This document shows positions 23,932 to 35,494 of a stretch of DNA of 64,000 nt, one piece after another. The stretch is from Arachis hypogaea (Eukaryota > Streptophyta > Magnoliopsida > Fabales > Fabaceae). The position numbers and the translations under genes are program-made. Positions within the stretch are counted from its first letter, which is position 1; each line of letters begins with the position of its first letter. The notes under the pieces are model-generated. The model made no database searches. It saw only the letters and a program-made list of their open reading frames with translations, and had not been told where the DNA came from. The stretch spans positions 148,062,699 to 148,126,698 of the forward strand of contig NC_092050.1 of the NCBI RefSeq assembly GCF_003086295.3, given 5' to 3'.

Positions 23932-24317
23932 GAGAGAAGAGGCTATATAGGAGGACAAAATAAACACAAAACAAAGTTGCTACTGCAGAGAGCTGACAAA
24001 CTAAAGCATGCATAGGCTAAAACTAAATCTGATGGTACTATAGCACGCACAAGAATACGGGTCTTAAGTTTCACTTTCAAACCACACTATTGAACACTTG
24101 CACTATTATATTCGATCAAAATAATTAATACTGCTCGGTAAACAATGAAAGATGCCAACAATGTGAATAACAGGTCAGGCTCACTAACCATCTAATTTCA
24201 CTTTGACTCTAAATTCATCATTTTTACTTAATTTCACTTTAATCTAATTACATCCTCTTCTAATCTAAACTCCTTTTTCACCACAGTCAACCGTCCGTCG
24301 CCTATCCTAACACGCAG

Positions 24318-24882
24318 GGACGGATTTATATTAGCCACTGAAGGCCAAGTGTTCCACCTAATTTTAAAAATTTTATATATAGTATATAATAAAAATATTT
24401 CTTTGCCCTCACAAAGTAAATAAATTTAAACCCATTCACTTTATTTATTTTCTTGGTTCACAACATCTATATACAAATAAAAAGAAATTAAATGATTTTA
24501 TTATATTATAAAATATTATATTAATTATTTAATAAAACTAATTAAATAAATAATATAAAAAACTAATAATAATAACCTAATCAATTTGAATCATTTTAAT
24601 TTCTCAAAGCGTTGTTTCTACTCAACTCTGTTTTTTCTATGCTCTCTAACTCTCTTTTTCCTAGTTTAAAATAGTTCAAGTAATCTAAATATTTAATATT
24701 GTTATCTATTTCTTTTTCTGAATATTGTTTTGTTCCGTTGACTACGTAAATGCGTGATTGTTGCCTCCATATCTAAGAGTAACATCTTTCGTTCAAATAT
24801 ATTAATGTGAAAACTTAGATACAGTTATGTAGATTTTGTCTCCACTAATAAAATTTTCTAGATCCGTCACTACCAGCACGCA
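24318..24882. mobile_element. Possible hAT-type non-autonomous element
   Basis: Starts AGGGACGGATTTATATTAGC and ends 'ttttctagatccgtcactac', so the ends pair through GACGGAT/ATCCGTC. Flanks are taacacgc (24309-24317 region) and cagcacgc just after the right end, 6 of 8 identical, which would fit hAT. The sequence upstream ('ccgtccgtcgcctatccta') and downstream ('agtccttccttgccgacaag') is more GC-rich and reads as one continuous host stretch if the element is removed. The phrase 'ttttctagatccgtcact' is common at the ends of plant hAT elements. No transposase remains. Confidence 0.5.
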
Positions 24883-25440
24883 GTCCTTCCTTGCCGACAA
24901 GAAAGCTCCCAAGCGCTACCGTCTCCTGCGGTTACCAATCCTGAGTGCAGGTGACGCGGGAGCAAATAGAGTTAGTAGGTTAATTATATTTGTTAATTAT
25001 AATAAGGAAATACAACAAGTCCCATATTATTTAGGATAGTAAATTTTGTGTTATGTATTAGTCCCACATTATCCAAGTTATGAAGGCTTTTCTTCTCCCA
25101 CTAGTATAAATAACTCATGTGCCTTTTATTTATGAAATAGAGTTGAAGTTGATTTGAATATGAAATAAGTGCTTATTTTCCTTAAGACTCTTTGAGAGTA
25201 AGAGGTGCATCCTTGACTTGATCAACCAATGTGGGTTCATGGCTACTTTCACCATAGTGGGATTGTTAACCTCACCAAAATTAGTGAATTTAAACTATAT
25301 CACCATAGTAGGATTGTTGGCGGCCCAAACGACGTCCCGGCGTCAGCAGGTGAGTCGTTCCGTATTAAGAGCAAACATCCTATTTGGATGAAGAACAAAC
25401 ATTCTATTCGCATTACAAACAAAAATTTCATTTGCATAAA
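24883..25440. other. Unassigned, possibly LTR-derived
   Basis: Contains 'gtattagtcccacattatccaagttatgaaggc' and 'actagtataaataactc', resembling the promoter part of a copia LTR (a TATA-like 'tataaat' at 25106). It then has a duplicated phrase, 'tcaccatagt(g/a)ggattgtt', at about 25248 and 25301. No partner LTR or primer site found. Confidence 0.3.
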
Positions 25441-25800
25441 AAATAAACATCCCACATTTGCATGAAAAATAAACATTCGCATGCGCGATAGAGGACGAAA
25501 TTAGGCTACTTGCAGCGATGCGATGAAGGGAGCAGAGGCAGTCACGGCGTGCATGAAAAATAAACATCTGCATGCACAATGGAGAATGAAACTGTGCTGC
25601 TTGCGGTGGCGCAATGGAGGTGAGAGGGGCAGAAGCAGTCACCGCAACACAATAGAGGACGAAGTTGGGCTGCTTGCAGTGACACGCTGGAGGCACGCAC
25701 AACAAGGTAGGCTGCATGCAGTAGTTGGGGAGGCGCGACGAAATACAGATGTATGCGACGGTTGTGGACGCACGAAAAAACTGAAATGCGTGCGGTGGTT
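25440..25800. repeat. GC-rich imperfect tandem repeat, about 90-bp unit
   Basis: Units starting 'gcatgaaaaataaacat' lie at about 25460 and 25551. Each continues with 'gcatgc...gatagaggacgaa' or 'caatggagaatgaa', then 'gctgcttgcggtggcgcaatg', then 'gggcagaagcagtcac'. A third, partial unit runs from about 25642. Upstream, 'aacaaacat' and 'aataaacat' recur at about 25-base steps from 25360. Overlapping open frames on both strands follow from the repeat and are not supported as genes. Confidence 0.65.
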
Positions 25801-27928
25801 TGTGAGAGAGGGCAGGGGGTTGTAGGGAGCAGAGATGGGATGCAATAATGCGAATGTGAAGAGAAGGGTTTGTAGTTGTTGAAAGTCAAATTCAAAACAA
25901 GAATTATATTTAATTAATTCAAAATTCAATTTTTAAAATTAAAATTAATTTTTGTTTTTTAACCTATTATTTATATTGTTAAAAAAAGAACGTTGTTCTC
26001 TTATATTGGTACATTCCATCATGGTTAAGTATACTACGTATAATAAGGATATTGAAAAGATTGGTATCTAAATTTATTTTCATAAAATAATTTTTATTAT
26101 ATATAATTTATAAAAAGTCGTTATTTTTTAAATTTGAAAGCATGATTTTTTTTAGTTATATTATTTTTATACATATTCAATAAATAAAAAAAGTATCTAT
26201 TGATATACTAATAATTTTAATGGCTATAGTGGTCAACATTTAAAAAGTGTAACTAAAATTAGTGTCAATTTTTTATTATTAGACAATATTTTTAATTTAA
26301 AATAAAAAATATGATCAAATTAAAAAAAAAATTTTAAACAATAAAAAATATATTTTTAATTTTAATTAAACTTTTTAAACATTAACAAAGTTTTATAATT
26401 AGTATAATCATAACCAGCATAAAAAATTTCCATAAATATTTATTTCATAAAATAAAAATGTGCTTTTTATAGCTAGCTAGTTTTACCTTCTTGCATATTG
26501 CGATCAATCACTCCACATAACCTATATATATATTTAACTTGTAGATAGCTAGCTAGATGCGAAGAATATTATAAAGAAGGGAGAAGTTATTGATGAGAAT
26601 AAGTTACATATATAGTAGAACATGATAACACTTAAGTCGAAGATATAAATTATAGCTAGTCAACTAGTCAACTTTTTTTGGTTTCTTAAATTGCATGTGG
26701 AGCTTTTTAACGGACGGAATAGAAGTGACAATGTATCATGCAAGCTCCATTAATAATGCTCTAAAGTAATAGTAGCATATATAGTAGAAGTCTATTCGAT
26801 TTTACCATAAGAGAGGCACATGAGAGAGACAAGAGTGAAAAGAAAAGGGAACGCTATCCAACTCATCACTACTTATCTTAGCTAGTGACATTGACCCAAT
26901 ATTCTTGGAATATCGATTAGATACTTGTGGAATCTTCTTCTGATCTTCTTGTGAATGAGCCTAGCTAGCTTGGTTAAGAGTGTGGAAATTGATAAATTTA
27001 ATTTCTTAGAATATGAATATTTGTAGCTTCAATATTTGTGTGTATAAGTGTACGTGTGTGAAGGCGTGCACAAGTGTGTGGTAGTGGGATTCTTTTTTTT
27101 TTTTAACCTTTTACTAGTCATATAAATTATCACAAGATTATTTATTTTAAAAGTTTAATTTAAATTAATGGAACAAGATATATAAACCATTATATCTCCT
27201 GTATCTTCGTCTTTTTTGGACGTATCTTTCACCCTATGCGTCATTCTTTTGTTTTCTTTCTAAATAACCCAATGTGGCAATTTTATTTGTTTCATTGACA
27301 TTATTCAAGATCAACAATCTGATATAAGCAAATTGCGAAATTCATTGCCTTCTTTTAGTTGTCTTAAGTTTGAGTCATGAAACGGAATAGAAATACCCTA
27401 TGTTAAAATAGTGATGGTGAATCTGAATACTAATTGGAAAAAAAAATAATATTTGAGAGACGATAAAAAATTAGCTAAAACAATTCAAAACTTGTATATC
27501 TTATTTAATATTTATTAATTACCGTTATATTTAATAAATATTAAATAAAATAAATTTAAACTTTTTTTTTGCATTACCGGCAAAAAAAACCAACAAACAA
27601 AAAATTAATCAGGTTATAGTCTTAGAAAAAGTCTAAGAGATCAACAATTTTATTAAATTTTGACTAGCATGTAATTAACAAAAAAAAAGTGAGTAATCCC
27701 ACACTATTGAATTTCATACTATTAAAAATATTATTAATGGCTATTTAATAGCTACAAATCACAAAAGTTACTGACCTCCTATCACTCCTAGTAATCTTTT
27801 AAATAGGAGCGCAGCACATTAATAAATATTAAATAAGGATTCAACGGTCCCTTGCCTTTTTAGTTTTTACACAATGTTGGTGAAAGGAATTAACGTTACA
27901 TAGGAGACTCCAAACACAATTTATTTAT
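25801..27928. other. AT-rich spacer
   Basis: No gene found. 26470-27000 has repeated TAGCTAGC words and somewhat mixed composition; 27040-27080 has TGTGTG runs. There is no recognisable miRNA or tRNA. Confidence 0.4.
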
Positions 27929-29207
27929 GAAAAAATTGACAAAAGTACATCTGAATTTTTACACGATGGACAGATGTACTCTTTAATATTTTAATGAGTC
28001 ATTTGCACATACAAATATAAAATTCTGTTGTTAATTCTATCCTTCAGTGGTCTGAGTAATTTTTTCGGCGGTAGTGGAGTCCAGGTGGCACGACATTGTG
28101 TGATGTGGCCAATTTAGAGTGACATAATGAAAAATAGAAATATTATATTATGAAATTTGTTGAAATATTTATAAGAAAATGGCATAATAAAATCATTGTT
28201 CATCTTTTTCCTTCTCCAATTCCTTCGAACCTTAACAGGGTGAAAAAAAACCAACCAAAGTTGCAATCAAACTCATAAGCAAGCATCTCCCAATTCTGCT
28301 CCTACAACCCAATCAATACCATAACCCCAAATCCCAAACTTCAACCGAAACACGACCCAGCAGCAAAGTGAAGCAGAAATTCCACCTCCTAATGGTTCCC
28401 AATAAGAAGGTCGGAATGAAGTGCCCACCCCGCAATATAAAAACAGTTAGAAGAACAGAAGAGCATCGTATAAGAGGCCAGCACCGACTGGTCAAAGGTT
28501 TGTGTAAGGAGAAAGGAATGAGGTACCAAAGATTTTTGTTTCTCGTGTGGAGCCTAATTCCTCTTATTTATAAACAAAATCAGAATTCATATACCTCAAC
28601 AAAAAAATAATCTTCCAGGGTTTCACTCTGTAGCAGACTCAAGCACCAATGCGTCAAGTTCATGCAGACACTTGTCATTATTGTAGTCGAACTTCTTCTT
28701 CTTCTTCCTATGTTTTGGGGGCAGAAGACGAGCCACCACAACCATTGGCACAAGCATGAGGTATATTCTTCCTTCGTTGAGAGTGTGACATTTTGATACA
28801 TTAGAGTTTACAAACCCCTATTACGATAGATAGAAGAAAGATGTACAGAGAAAAATGAAAAGAATGAATGAAGAATTTTTTTCCACCTGTGTTAGGGTTC
28901 TTAGGGTCCGAAGGAATTGGAGAAAGAAGAGGATGAACAGTGATTTCATTGTGTCATTTTCTTATATTTATTTCAATAAATTTGATAATGTAATAATTCT
29001 ATTTTTCACCGTGTCACTCCAAATTAACCACATCATACAATACCGTGCCACATAGCCTCCACTACCGCTGGAAAAATTACTCAAGTCACGAAAGGGTAGA
29101 ATTGAGAACGGAATTTTATATTTGTGTGTGCAAATGACTTATTAAAATATTGAGGAGTACATCTGTCCACCATGTGAAAATCCAGGTGTACTTTTGTCTA
29201 TTTTTTC
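27929..29207. mobile_element. Mutator-like element (non-autonomous), 1279 bp
   Basis: Long terminal inverted repeats of about 300 bp: the left arm 27929-28240 pairs with the right arm 28890-29207 (GAAAAAATTGACAAAAGTAC at the left, GTACTTTTGTCTATTTTTTC at the right). The 9 bases tttatttat at 27920-27928 are repeated exactly at 29208-29216, a perfect Mutator-type duplication. The interior of about 650 bp has no transposase. Open frames on either strand (28313-28495 minus, 28368-28610 plus, 28580-28801 minus) show no clear domain but have a gene-like composition, so it may carry a degraded captured or family-specific gene. Confidence 0.9.
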
Positions 29208-29216
29208 TTTATTTAT

Positions 29217-29916
29217 TTATGAAATGCCACACTTATTTAAATCGACACAGTGAGTATAAATTGTATAGATCAAATTTCTGATACATTTGGCCGTTAATTT
29301 ACATTTCACCAACATTGGTGCCTTTTTTAATTTTTTGGGTCAGTATTTTTTTTGTCCACAGTATCTCTCAATCTGACAGGTTAAGGGTTAATCCGTCGTA
29401 AAGATTGAAGCTCTATTTAAAAATTTGTCGCTAGTCAAGTGATTAATAGATTATTATATGTACAAGACGAATTCAAACTTCTGACATTTATTTAAGTGAC
29501 CTAATGAGATAACCAGTCCACGAAGTTGGTTTTGGTTTATTATTACTAATACTGGAATAATTGTTCTCGACTCTGCTCTGTTTTTTATTTTAAAGTCAAG
29601 CTCAACTCTGTGCTACTCTCTATCTCTATCACATATATTGGGCTATGGCCCAAATGGAAAATGGATCAGATGTAAAAAATAAAAGATAAAAGGAATACTT
29701 TTCATAGTTTCATTCCATACTAAGTGGGCTTTCAATTAATGGGCTTAAAAGACTTCAACAACATGTAGACTTAATAATGGTAGTACTGCCTTTCCTAACC
29801 AAAAACAAAATGGTAGTACTGCCTTGAAAAAAAAAATAATGGTAGTACTGTAGTAGAGGATCTCCCAAATACTGAGCTTTGTTTCCACCAAGATAATTTG
29901 TGTTGTGACTTGTGAG
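29217..29916. other. Spacer
   Basis: No gene seen. The phrase 'aatggtagtactg' occurs three times between 29777 and 29850, a small local triplication. Otherwise unremarkable. Confidence 0.45.
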
Positions 29917-30636
29917 TAGGGTGTGTATGGTCCGGTCCGGCTCGAAGATTCGGTCCAGTTTCGAACATTTTAGGAACTAATTTGGTGTGATTTCACCGGG
30001 TCTAGGATCGGATAAGGATTTCAAAAATAGATCTAGTCATTATTTCGGGTCAGGTCCGGGCCATAGCTCGGATCACTCGAATTCGGCCCGATAGTCCGGT
30101 CATCATACACAATTAATATTTTGTGTTATTAGTGATTGATGATGGCTATTCTTATGTTTTAAGTATTGTAAACCTTAATATTTTGTGTAATTAGTTATTA
30201 TAAGACTATAAGTTAATGTTTTATGTTTAAAATGCATAAGATTTTAGATTAATGCATAATACTGTGTTATTTGTATTGATTTAAATATTTGGTATTATTA
30301 GACAATATTAGTATTGATTATGGTTATGCTTTAATTTCAGAGAAGAGTTGGTTCTTGTTATATTTTTCTAAGTGAATTTTACCATGTCAAATAATGGTTG
30401 GAGTCTTAGAAATTTGGATATTTTTACATTCTAGCTTATAAGAAGGTATCAAGGTAATGTAATGTTAACGGCCTGATTTTCATCCGATTTTTATCTAGTA
30501 TAATCGTGACCCGAAAATGTATAGGTTTCATCGAATTTAAGACCAGATTCGGGTCTGATAAATAGACCCGGTATATATTTCGGGTCGGATCTGTGTCACA
30601 TTAAACCCGATTTCACCCGACCCATGCACACCCCTA
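29917..30636. mobile_element. Non-autonomous hAT element, 720 bp
   Basis: Ends TAGGGTGTGTATGG (29917) and CCATGCACACCCCTA (to 30636) are inverted repeats. The flanking 8-bp duplication is cttgtgag (29909-29916) and cttttgag (30637-30644), 7 of 8. Subterminal parts carry many CGGGTC/GACCCG and GGTCCGG words. The middle is AT-rich and non-coding. It is of the same structural type as 13074-13622 and 57478-59590, with a different subterminal repeat word. Confidence 0.87.
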
Positions 30637-30644
30637 CTTTTGAG

Positions 30645-31940
30645 CAAGAATATTGACTTTTCGTAAAAAAAATGAAAAAAAAATTCAGTCTGAACCAGAA
30701 TTAGTCCTATAAATCTATATATAATCATAGGGTGCATAATTTTTCCTGAGAGAAAAATTATAAAATAATAACATAAAAAAATATAATACAAACGTGATTA
30801 AATTTTTGTTTTTTTTTTATATTTTATTAACTTCTTTAACTTTAGAAAAACTTGATTCTTAATTAATAAAAAAGTTTTATATATAAGAAAAATATTAAAT
30901 AACTAATATTGTTTATGTTTACTTTGCATCTAAAATCAATATTAGCCCATTTTTATTTTTTATTCTAAAAGTATTACTACCTTAATGTTTTCGAATATAA
31001 AAATATGAAACGTGCATACAGTATCAATTTCAGACCTTAGCATGTTTGCAAGTCAAGCATTTCGTATCTATACACTACAAACATGAATTTGGTACCTTTC
31101 TTCATCATCAATTGCCTCTTATATAGTATAAATTTCATTCTTACACGCTTAATATGAGTTATTAGAGTTGTTTCCGTACTTGAAATCTATCTAATTTATT
31201 GTTGTTAGGAATTAGGAGACAACATCTTCCACAAATAAATAAATAAATAAAATTAAAATCTAAATATTGTATGTATTCTCTTCTGTATGAAACTATGAAT
31301 ACTTTCCTTTACTATATTATTATTTTTTTTGTTGCGGTTTTACTTTTACACTCAAAATATTTTTCCCCTCTAAGTACTGATATTTAAATATGATGAGTGC
31401 TAGCGGCAGTAACTTTTGTGTTTTGTAACCATCAATTGACCATCAATAATATTTTTAATCGTGTGAGATTAAATCTAATAATAGTGTAGAATCATTCAAT
31501 TTTTTTTTATAGTTAAATGCTGGCCAACTTTTTAAAAAATTGCTGACCCCGAGACTTTTTCTTTAAATATAATATAATATCAATAATAAAACCATCTCGA
31601 AATTGAAATTAAAGAGCTACTATAATGATGAAGTACATATCCTTAATTAATTCTCTATAAAGTGTGTGGCATGCATATATATAATACATTTGATCATCGA
31701 AAATATATAATGAATTAACAAAGAAGCAGAAAACAAAGACATGTGTTTATCAACCATGATTCCATGCACATAATATAAAAAGAAAAACTTAAGAATAATT
31801 AATAATAAATCATGAAGCCAATAAAAGTTAAAACAATCTGAAAAGGGTAAATTCAAAACAAGTTAAAGGAAAGATATATGACAAATATAAAGCCATATAG
31901 TTAAGAAGAAATTAAACTCGTCACTGATGAGATGATGATG
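30645..31940. other. AT-rich spacer / downstream region of the minus-strand gene
   Basis: No gene recognised. The part nearest 31940 is the likely 3' untranslated region of the gene at 31941-32516. The reverse complement of 31660-31720 is AT-rich, but I did not settle on a poly(A) signal. Confidence 0.4.
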
Positions 31941-32516
31941 TTAAATAATTAGTGGAGGAGCAAAGAACTCAGAATAGATTTGCATGAAGAAGTTATCAAC
32001 AATTTGAAGGTATGCAGGGCAAGTGAGTCTTGAATAGTAGTGAAGAACCTCTTCAATGTCAAGCACATATTCCACATTGCTTATGTCCAGCATCTCCAAT
32101 TCCCTCAGCTTCTCTTCCACTATGAATGATGAACAATCTTTCTTCTTCTGATTTCTGTTGCCATATTCCTCATTATGATGATTCTTCTTCTTTTCTGCTT
32201 GTTTTGATCTCTTTACTATTATTGCTTTCTTCTCTTGTTCTGAATTGTCCCATTTCTCATTGAAATCACTGTTGTAGTAATTGTGATGATGATGATGATG
32301 ATCCAAGCCCAATTCTTGGTAACTTGTGGTGGTGTCGTTGGTGTCCATGTCCAAGGGATAAGAGAAGGGGTTATGGTTATTGTGGTGAGGAGGCGGCGGC
32401 GGCGGCGATTTTGGAAGCCTGTGGTAGTAGCCCGGAGGAGAGAAGAAAGATTTGAAGTTCTTTATGGTTTTTTGGAAGAACTTCTTGGTGCTGGAAATTG
32501 AGCTTCTCAGCAGCAT
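31941..32516 (-). CDS. Plant-specific protein of unknown function (191 aa)
   Basis: One uninterrupted reading frame without introns. I start it at the ATG at 32516 (MLLRSSISSTKKFFQKTIKN), because the 19 codons upstream are a hydrophobic, low-complexity run. The N-terminus is basic and Ser/Phe-rich (residues 1-30). Then come a PPPPPP run (about 38-43), a six-His run (about 73-78), a Lys/Glu-rich charged middle (about 95-135) and a well-ordered C-terminus: EEKLRELEMLDISNVEYVLD then EEVLHYYSRLTCPAYLQIVD and FFMQIYSEFF (about 135-185). That C-terminus resembles a small conserved family of land-plant proteins known to me only as uncharacterised; I do not recognise an enzyme or DNA-binding domain. 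No signal peptide or membrane segment. The His run comes from an ATG/CAT repeat at 32283-32302 and is likely to vary in length. Composition and one clean frame argue for a working gene. Confidence 0.82.
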   Translation of the reverse strand: MLLRSSISSTKKFFQKTIKNFKSFFSPPGYYHRLPKSPPPPPPHHNNHNPFSYPLDMDTNDTTTSYQELGLDHHHHHHNYYNSDFNEKWDNSEQEKKAIIVKRSKQAEKKKNHHNEEYGNRNQKKKDCSSFIVEEKLRELEMLDISNVEYVLDIEEVLHYYSRLTCPAYLQIVDNFFMQIYSEFFAPPLII

Positions 32517-32675
32517 TATTATTATTATTTGAGATGATATGATGAAGAGAAGGAAAAAAAAGAAGACATACACAAGAATTGTCTATCATATGATGTGTGA
32601 AAGTAGTGTTAATAATGTATGTGTCTCTATTTAGGTTGTAGTTGGTGATGATCTGATATCAAATAGAGAAGATTT

Positions 32676-32683
32676 CTATATAG
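32676..32683 (-). promoter_or_regulatory. Candidate TATA box for the 191-aa protein gene
   Basis: Minus strand CTATATAG within 'tctctctatatagaaat', about 160 bases upstream of the ATG at 32516. The CT-rich surroundings are common at plant transcription starts. Position and sequence only. Confidence 0.3.
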
Positions 32684-33701
32684 AGAGAGACTTTTAGTTT
32701 TTCTTTAATAAAGTAGTGGATCATTCAATGGAATAATTCCAAATTTTACTAACATGATCCTCCATTCCAAATTCTGGTTTCTAATGTGAGTAGTTTCGTT
32801 GCTTTTACTTTTGATGGTGGAGTTGGTGTGTAGGCCTCTTTGGGAAAATGAAATGAAAGGTTAGGGGGTGGTTGTTGAATTGGACTTGTCTTGAAACTAG
32901 TTAATTATTTATTGTGATATCTCTACTTATCTATAGCTTAGTTTATGCCAACTTTTCTCTTAATCACAGATCATATATCTTATATAGTGACAATCACATT
33001 TCTAATTTACCATGGTGTTCAGTCATAGGGAGAAAGTACATGTATATGATTGCCAACTAGCTTTAGTTAGAAATTTCTATGTATTTATTATCTATAAATT
33101 AAGCTTAAGAAGTTATGAAAAAAGTGGCATCTTCCTCTGAGGAGTTGGGTATTTTTTGTTGTTTATTGTATATATCTTTGTTGTCAACACTTTATGTCAT
33201 ATGCATAAATAAATGCCATTGAAAATAAGTGCAATCTTCTTGTTTTTATTTGCAGTCTTAGACATGTGTTGTCTTATATATTTAGGTCAATGATATTACA
33301 GCTATATTACAGATTTTGGACCCACAAATGTTATTGAGAAAACAAATGATCCTTGGTGTACTTGTGGTTTTGGCTGATTTGGGGCTTGGGATAATATGAA
33401 TTGAATCATATTGTGTGTTTTAGTCTCGATATTATACTAAAAATATTGAAAAACAAACATTTTTAGTCGAAAATTATTAAAATTTATTATTTTTAATTTT
33501 ATTTAATACATTTTATAATAAATAAATATTAAATAAGATAAATTTAAACTGATTTTTTTTATTTTTCTAGTAATATCAATATTATATTATACTTCAGTGA
33601 TTAACATTTAACAGACTAACAAAAAGCAAAATTATGCCTTGTCTAAAACTAAACATATCTTATATTTGTTAATATTTTCTGTAATCGAAATTTATCCTCG
33701 C
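32684..33701. other. Upstream intergenic region
   Basis: Probably includes more of the promoter of the minus-strand gene. No coding sequence recognised. AT content rises after 33420. Confidence 0.45.
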
Positions 33702-33894
33702 TGTTAGAAAAGTAAAAGAGAAGAATAGAGAAAATGTTTGTGTGTATTTAAGTTATATCAAAATAATATAATATAAAAGGATATTTATAGGTGTTAAAAG
33801 AATCAAAATAATAAATATATAATATTTTATAATAAATATTTAGATATGCTAAATAATGCTAATTGATCTAATTGATCCTAATTATATTCTGACA
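33702..33894. mobile_element. Solo LTR, short copia type (193 bp)
   Basis: Starts TGTTAGAA and ends ATTCTGACA. It is flanked by ctcgc (33697-33701) and ctcac (33895-33899), 4 of 5 identical. It matches the tandem LTRs at 8213-8620 in order ('tatttataggtgttaaaaga', 'ttataataaatatttagatatgctaaataatgctaattgatc'). No internal sequence remains. Confidence 0.75.
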
Positions 33895-33899
33895 CTCAC

Positions 33900-34958
33900 T
33901 TCTAGTCTGTAGCTCAACATGGAATTAACTTTTTTTTATAAATTTAAATATAATATTTTTTTCTTTATCTGCAAATATTTTTAGACTATTTTTATGTATA
34001 AAATCTTTCTAAAAAAAAAAAAAAACTGCTCCATTGACGGTAGCCAACTAAGTTAGGCATATGTATTAGTCAAATTAAGTAGTAGTAGTAGTGGTATACA
34101 CAATGCAAGTAAGAAAGTAATAAGAAAGGTATAGTAGCTAGTTAGAAGAATACAACTAATATTGGAACATGATTGAGAAAAGAGAACAACTGGCATAGGT
34201 TATTTCAGTGACCAAGACAAACCAACCACACATCAAAATCAAAATCTGATAAGGATGGAAGCAGATACCATAGCCTCCAAAATAAGTCTCAGCATTAATG
34301 GAAAATTGGGCACGTCTTCTTTCGAGGTTGGAACCTGTCTTTGTCCAAACAAGATTTACGAATATGATGGAAGTTGTAACTACCATATATATACACTCGT
34401 GCTTAATTCTCAAGAATACAACTGAATATACGAATGGCCTTCGTAAATAAGCTATGGGGATACTCTGATTTTGATTTGATAAGACACTTTATTTGTACAT
34501 TGAATCCTTAATTATTGTGCTTATTATTAGTGTCGTTTACATTTTGTGTATGCTGTGAGAGAGTTTGTTTTTAATTAATTATTAAGGGGATCCAATATTT
34601 GGACATCATGAAATTCCCTATTGATGTATCTTATAATCACAAAATCAATAACATTGGTCTAAGCAATTTCTGATACATTACAGGTCAGACCAAATAATTG
34701 AGAATCGATTAAACCAATTATTTAAATGATTATTGAAAGTTGGTTAAGAATTTTTGAATTGTCGAAGATTGCTTTGTCCTAGACAAACAATTAGAGACCA
34801 AAAAGAATATTTACTTCATGTAATTGCCAATTTCTTACCAAAATGAAAATAGTGATCTTTTTTCGTCTTTGTTCAAGAATATGCCAAACTCTTGAGTTTT
34901 GACAAATGCTGCAATAGATCACCCATTTAATCATGGGGAGAACAACTAATTATGTAAT
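33900..34958. other. Spacer
   Basis: A run of A near 34011-34026 and an AGT repeat at 34079-34092. An open frame at 34156-34413 (minus, 85 codons) lies in sequence of mixed composition but has no domain I recognise. Nothing else. Confidence 0.4.
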
Positions 34959-35100
34959 GGTGAAAACTCAGGTATAGTCGACTTTACGTAAAGTTAATAA
35001 CTGAGAGCCGTTTTATGAAAATTTAGTCAAATCAATCAAATCATTCAACCGCTCTCAACTATCAGCTTCATGTGAAGTCGATTGCACATGAGTTTCCACC
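34959..35100. mobile_element. AhMITE1-like MITE, second copy
   Basis: Ends GGTGAAAACTCAGGTATAGT and the inverse counterpart finishing GAGTTTCCACC at 35100; 142 bp, as at 7539-7680. The 9-bp flanks ttatgtaat (34950-34958) and ttatatagt (35101-35109) agree at 7 of 9. It has diverged more than the first copy. It lies about 400 bases beyond the stop codon of the transporter gene at 35495. Confidence 0.8.
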
Positions 35101-35494
35101 TTATATAGTTGTTACTCTATCAAGTCTATATATATATCCAATGCATGTTGCAATAATGCTCAACCAATCTAACCTTGGTCACACATTTATCCAACAATAA
35201 AAATGAATAAATCCAAAAGACATTCTTACATGTTCATTTTATCTTATACTATACACGGTGTAACAGTAACACGTCTTTGTTACTTTCCTTATATTTTTAA
35301 TGTACTATGCAATTGCTAAGCGATAAATAGTACATGATATCAACAAATTTGTCTAAAATGAATTCCTTCATAAAACAACAAAAAAAACCCCACAAAAATT
35401 GCAATATTTGTCAACACTGTTGACAACAGCACCCTTTTTATATCTTATATGTTCACAATATAATGAAACTCTTGAGTTTTGACCAAAGTTGCAT

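Noticed and set aside
25523..25929. Overlapping frames of about 100 codons on both strands
   Set aside because: They arise from a GC-rich tandem repeat with few stops; no shared domain and no splice structure.
26680..26760. GGAGCTT...AAGCTCC pair as a miRNA-like hairpin
   Set aside because: The stem is only about seven pairs.
34156..34413. 85-codon minus-strand frame
   Set aside because: No recognisable domain, weak context and no repeat of the frame elsewhere; kept as spacer.
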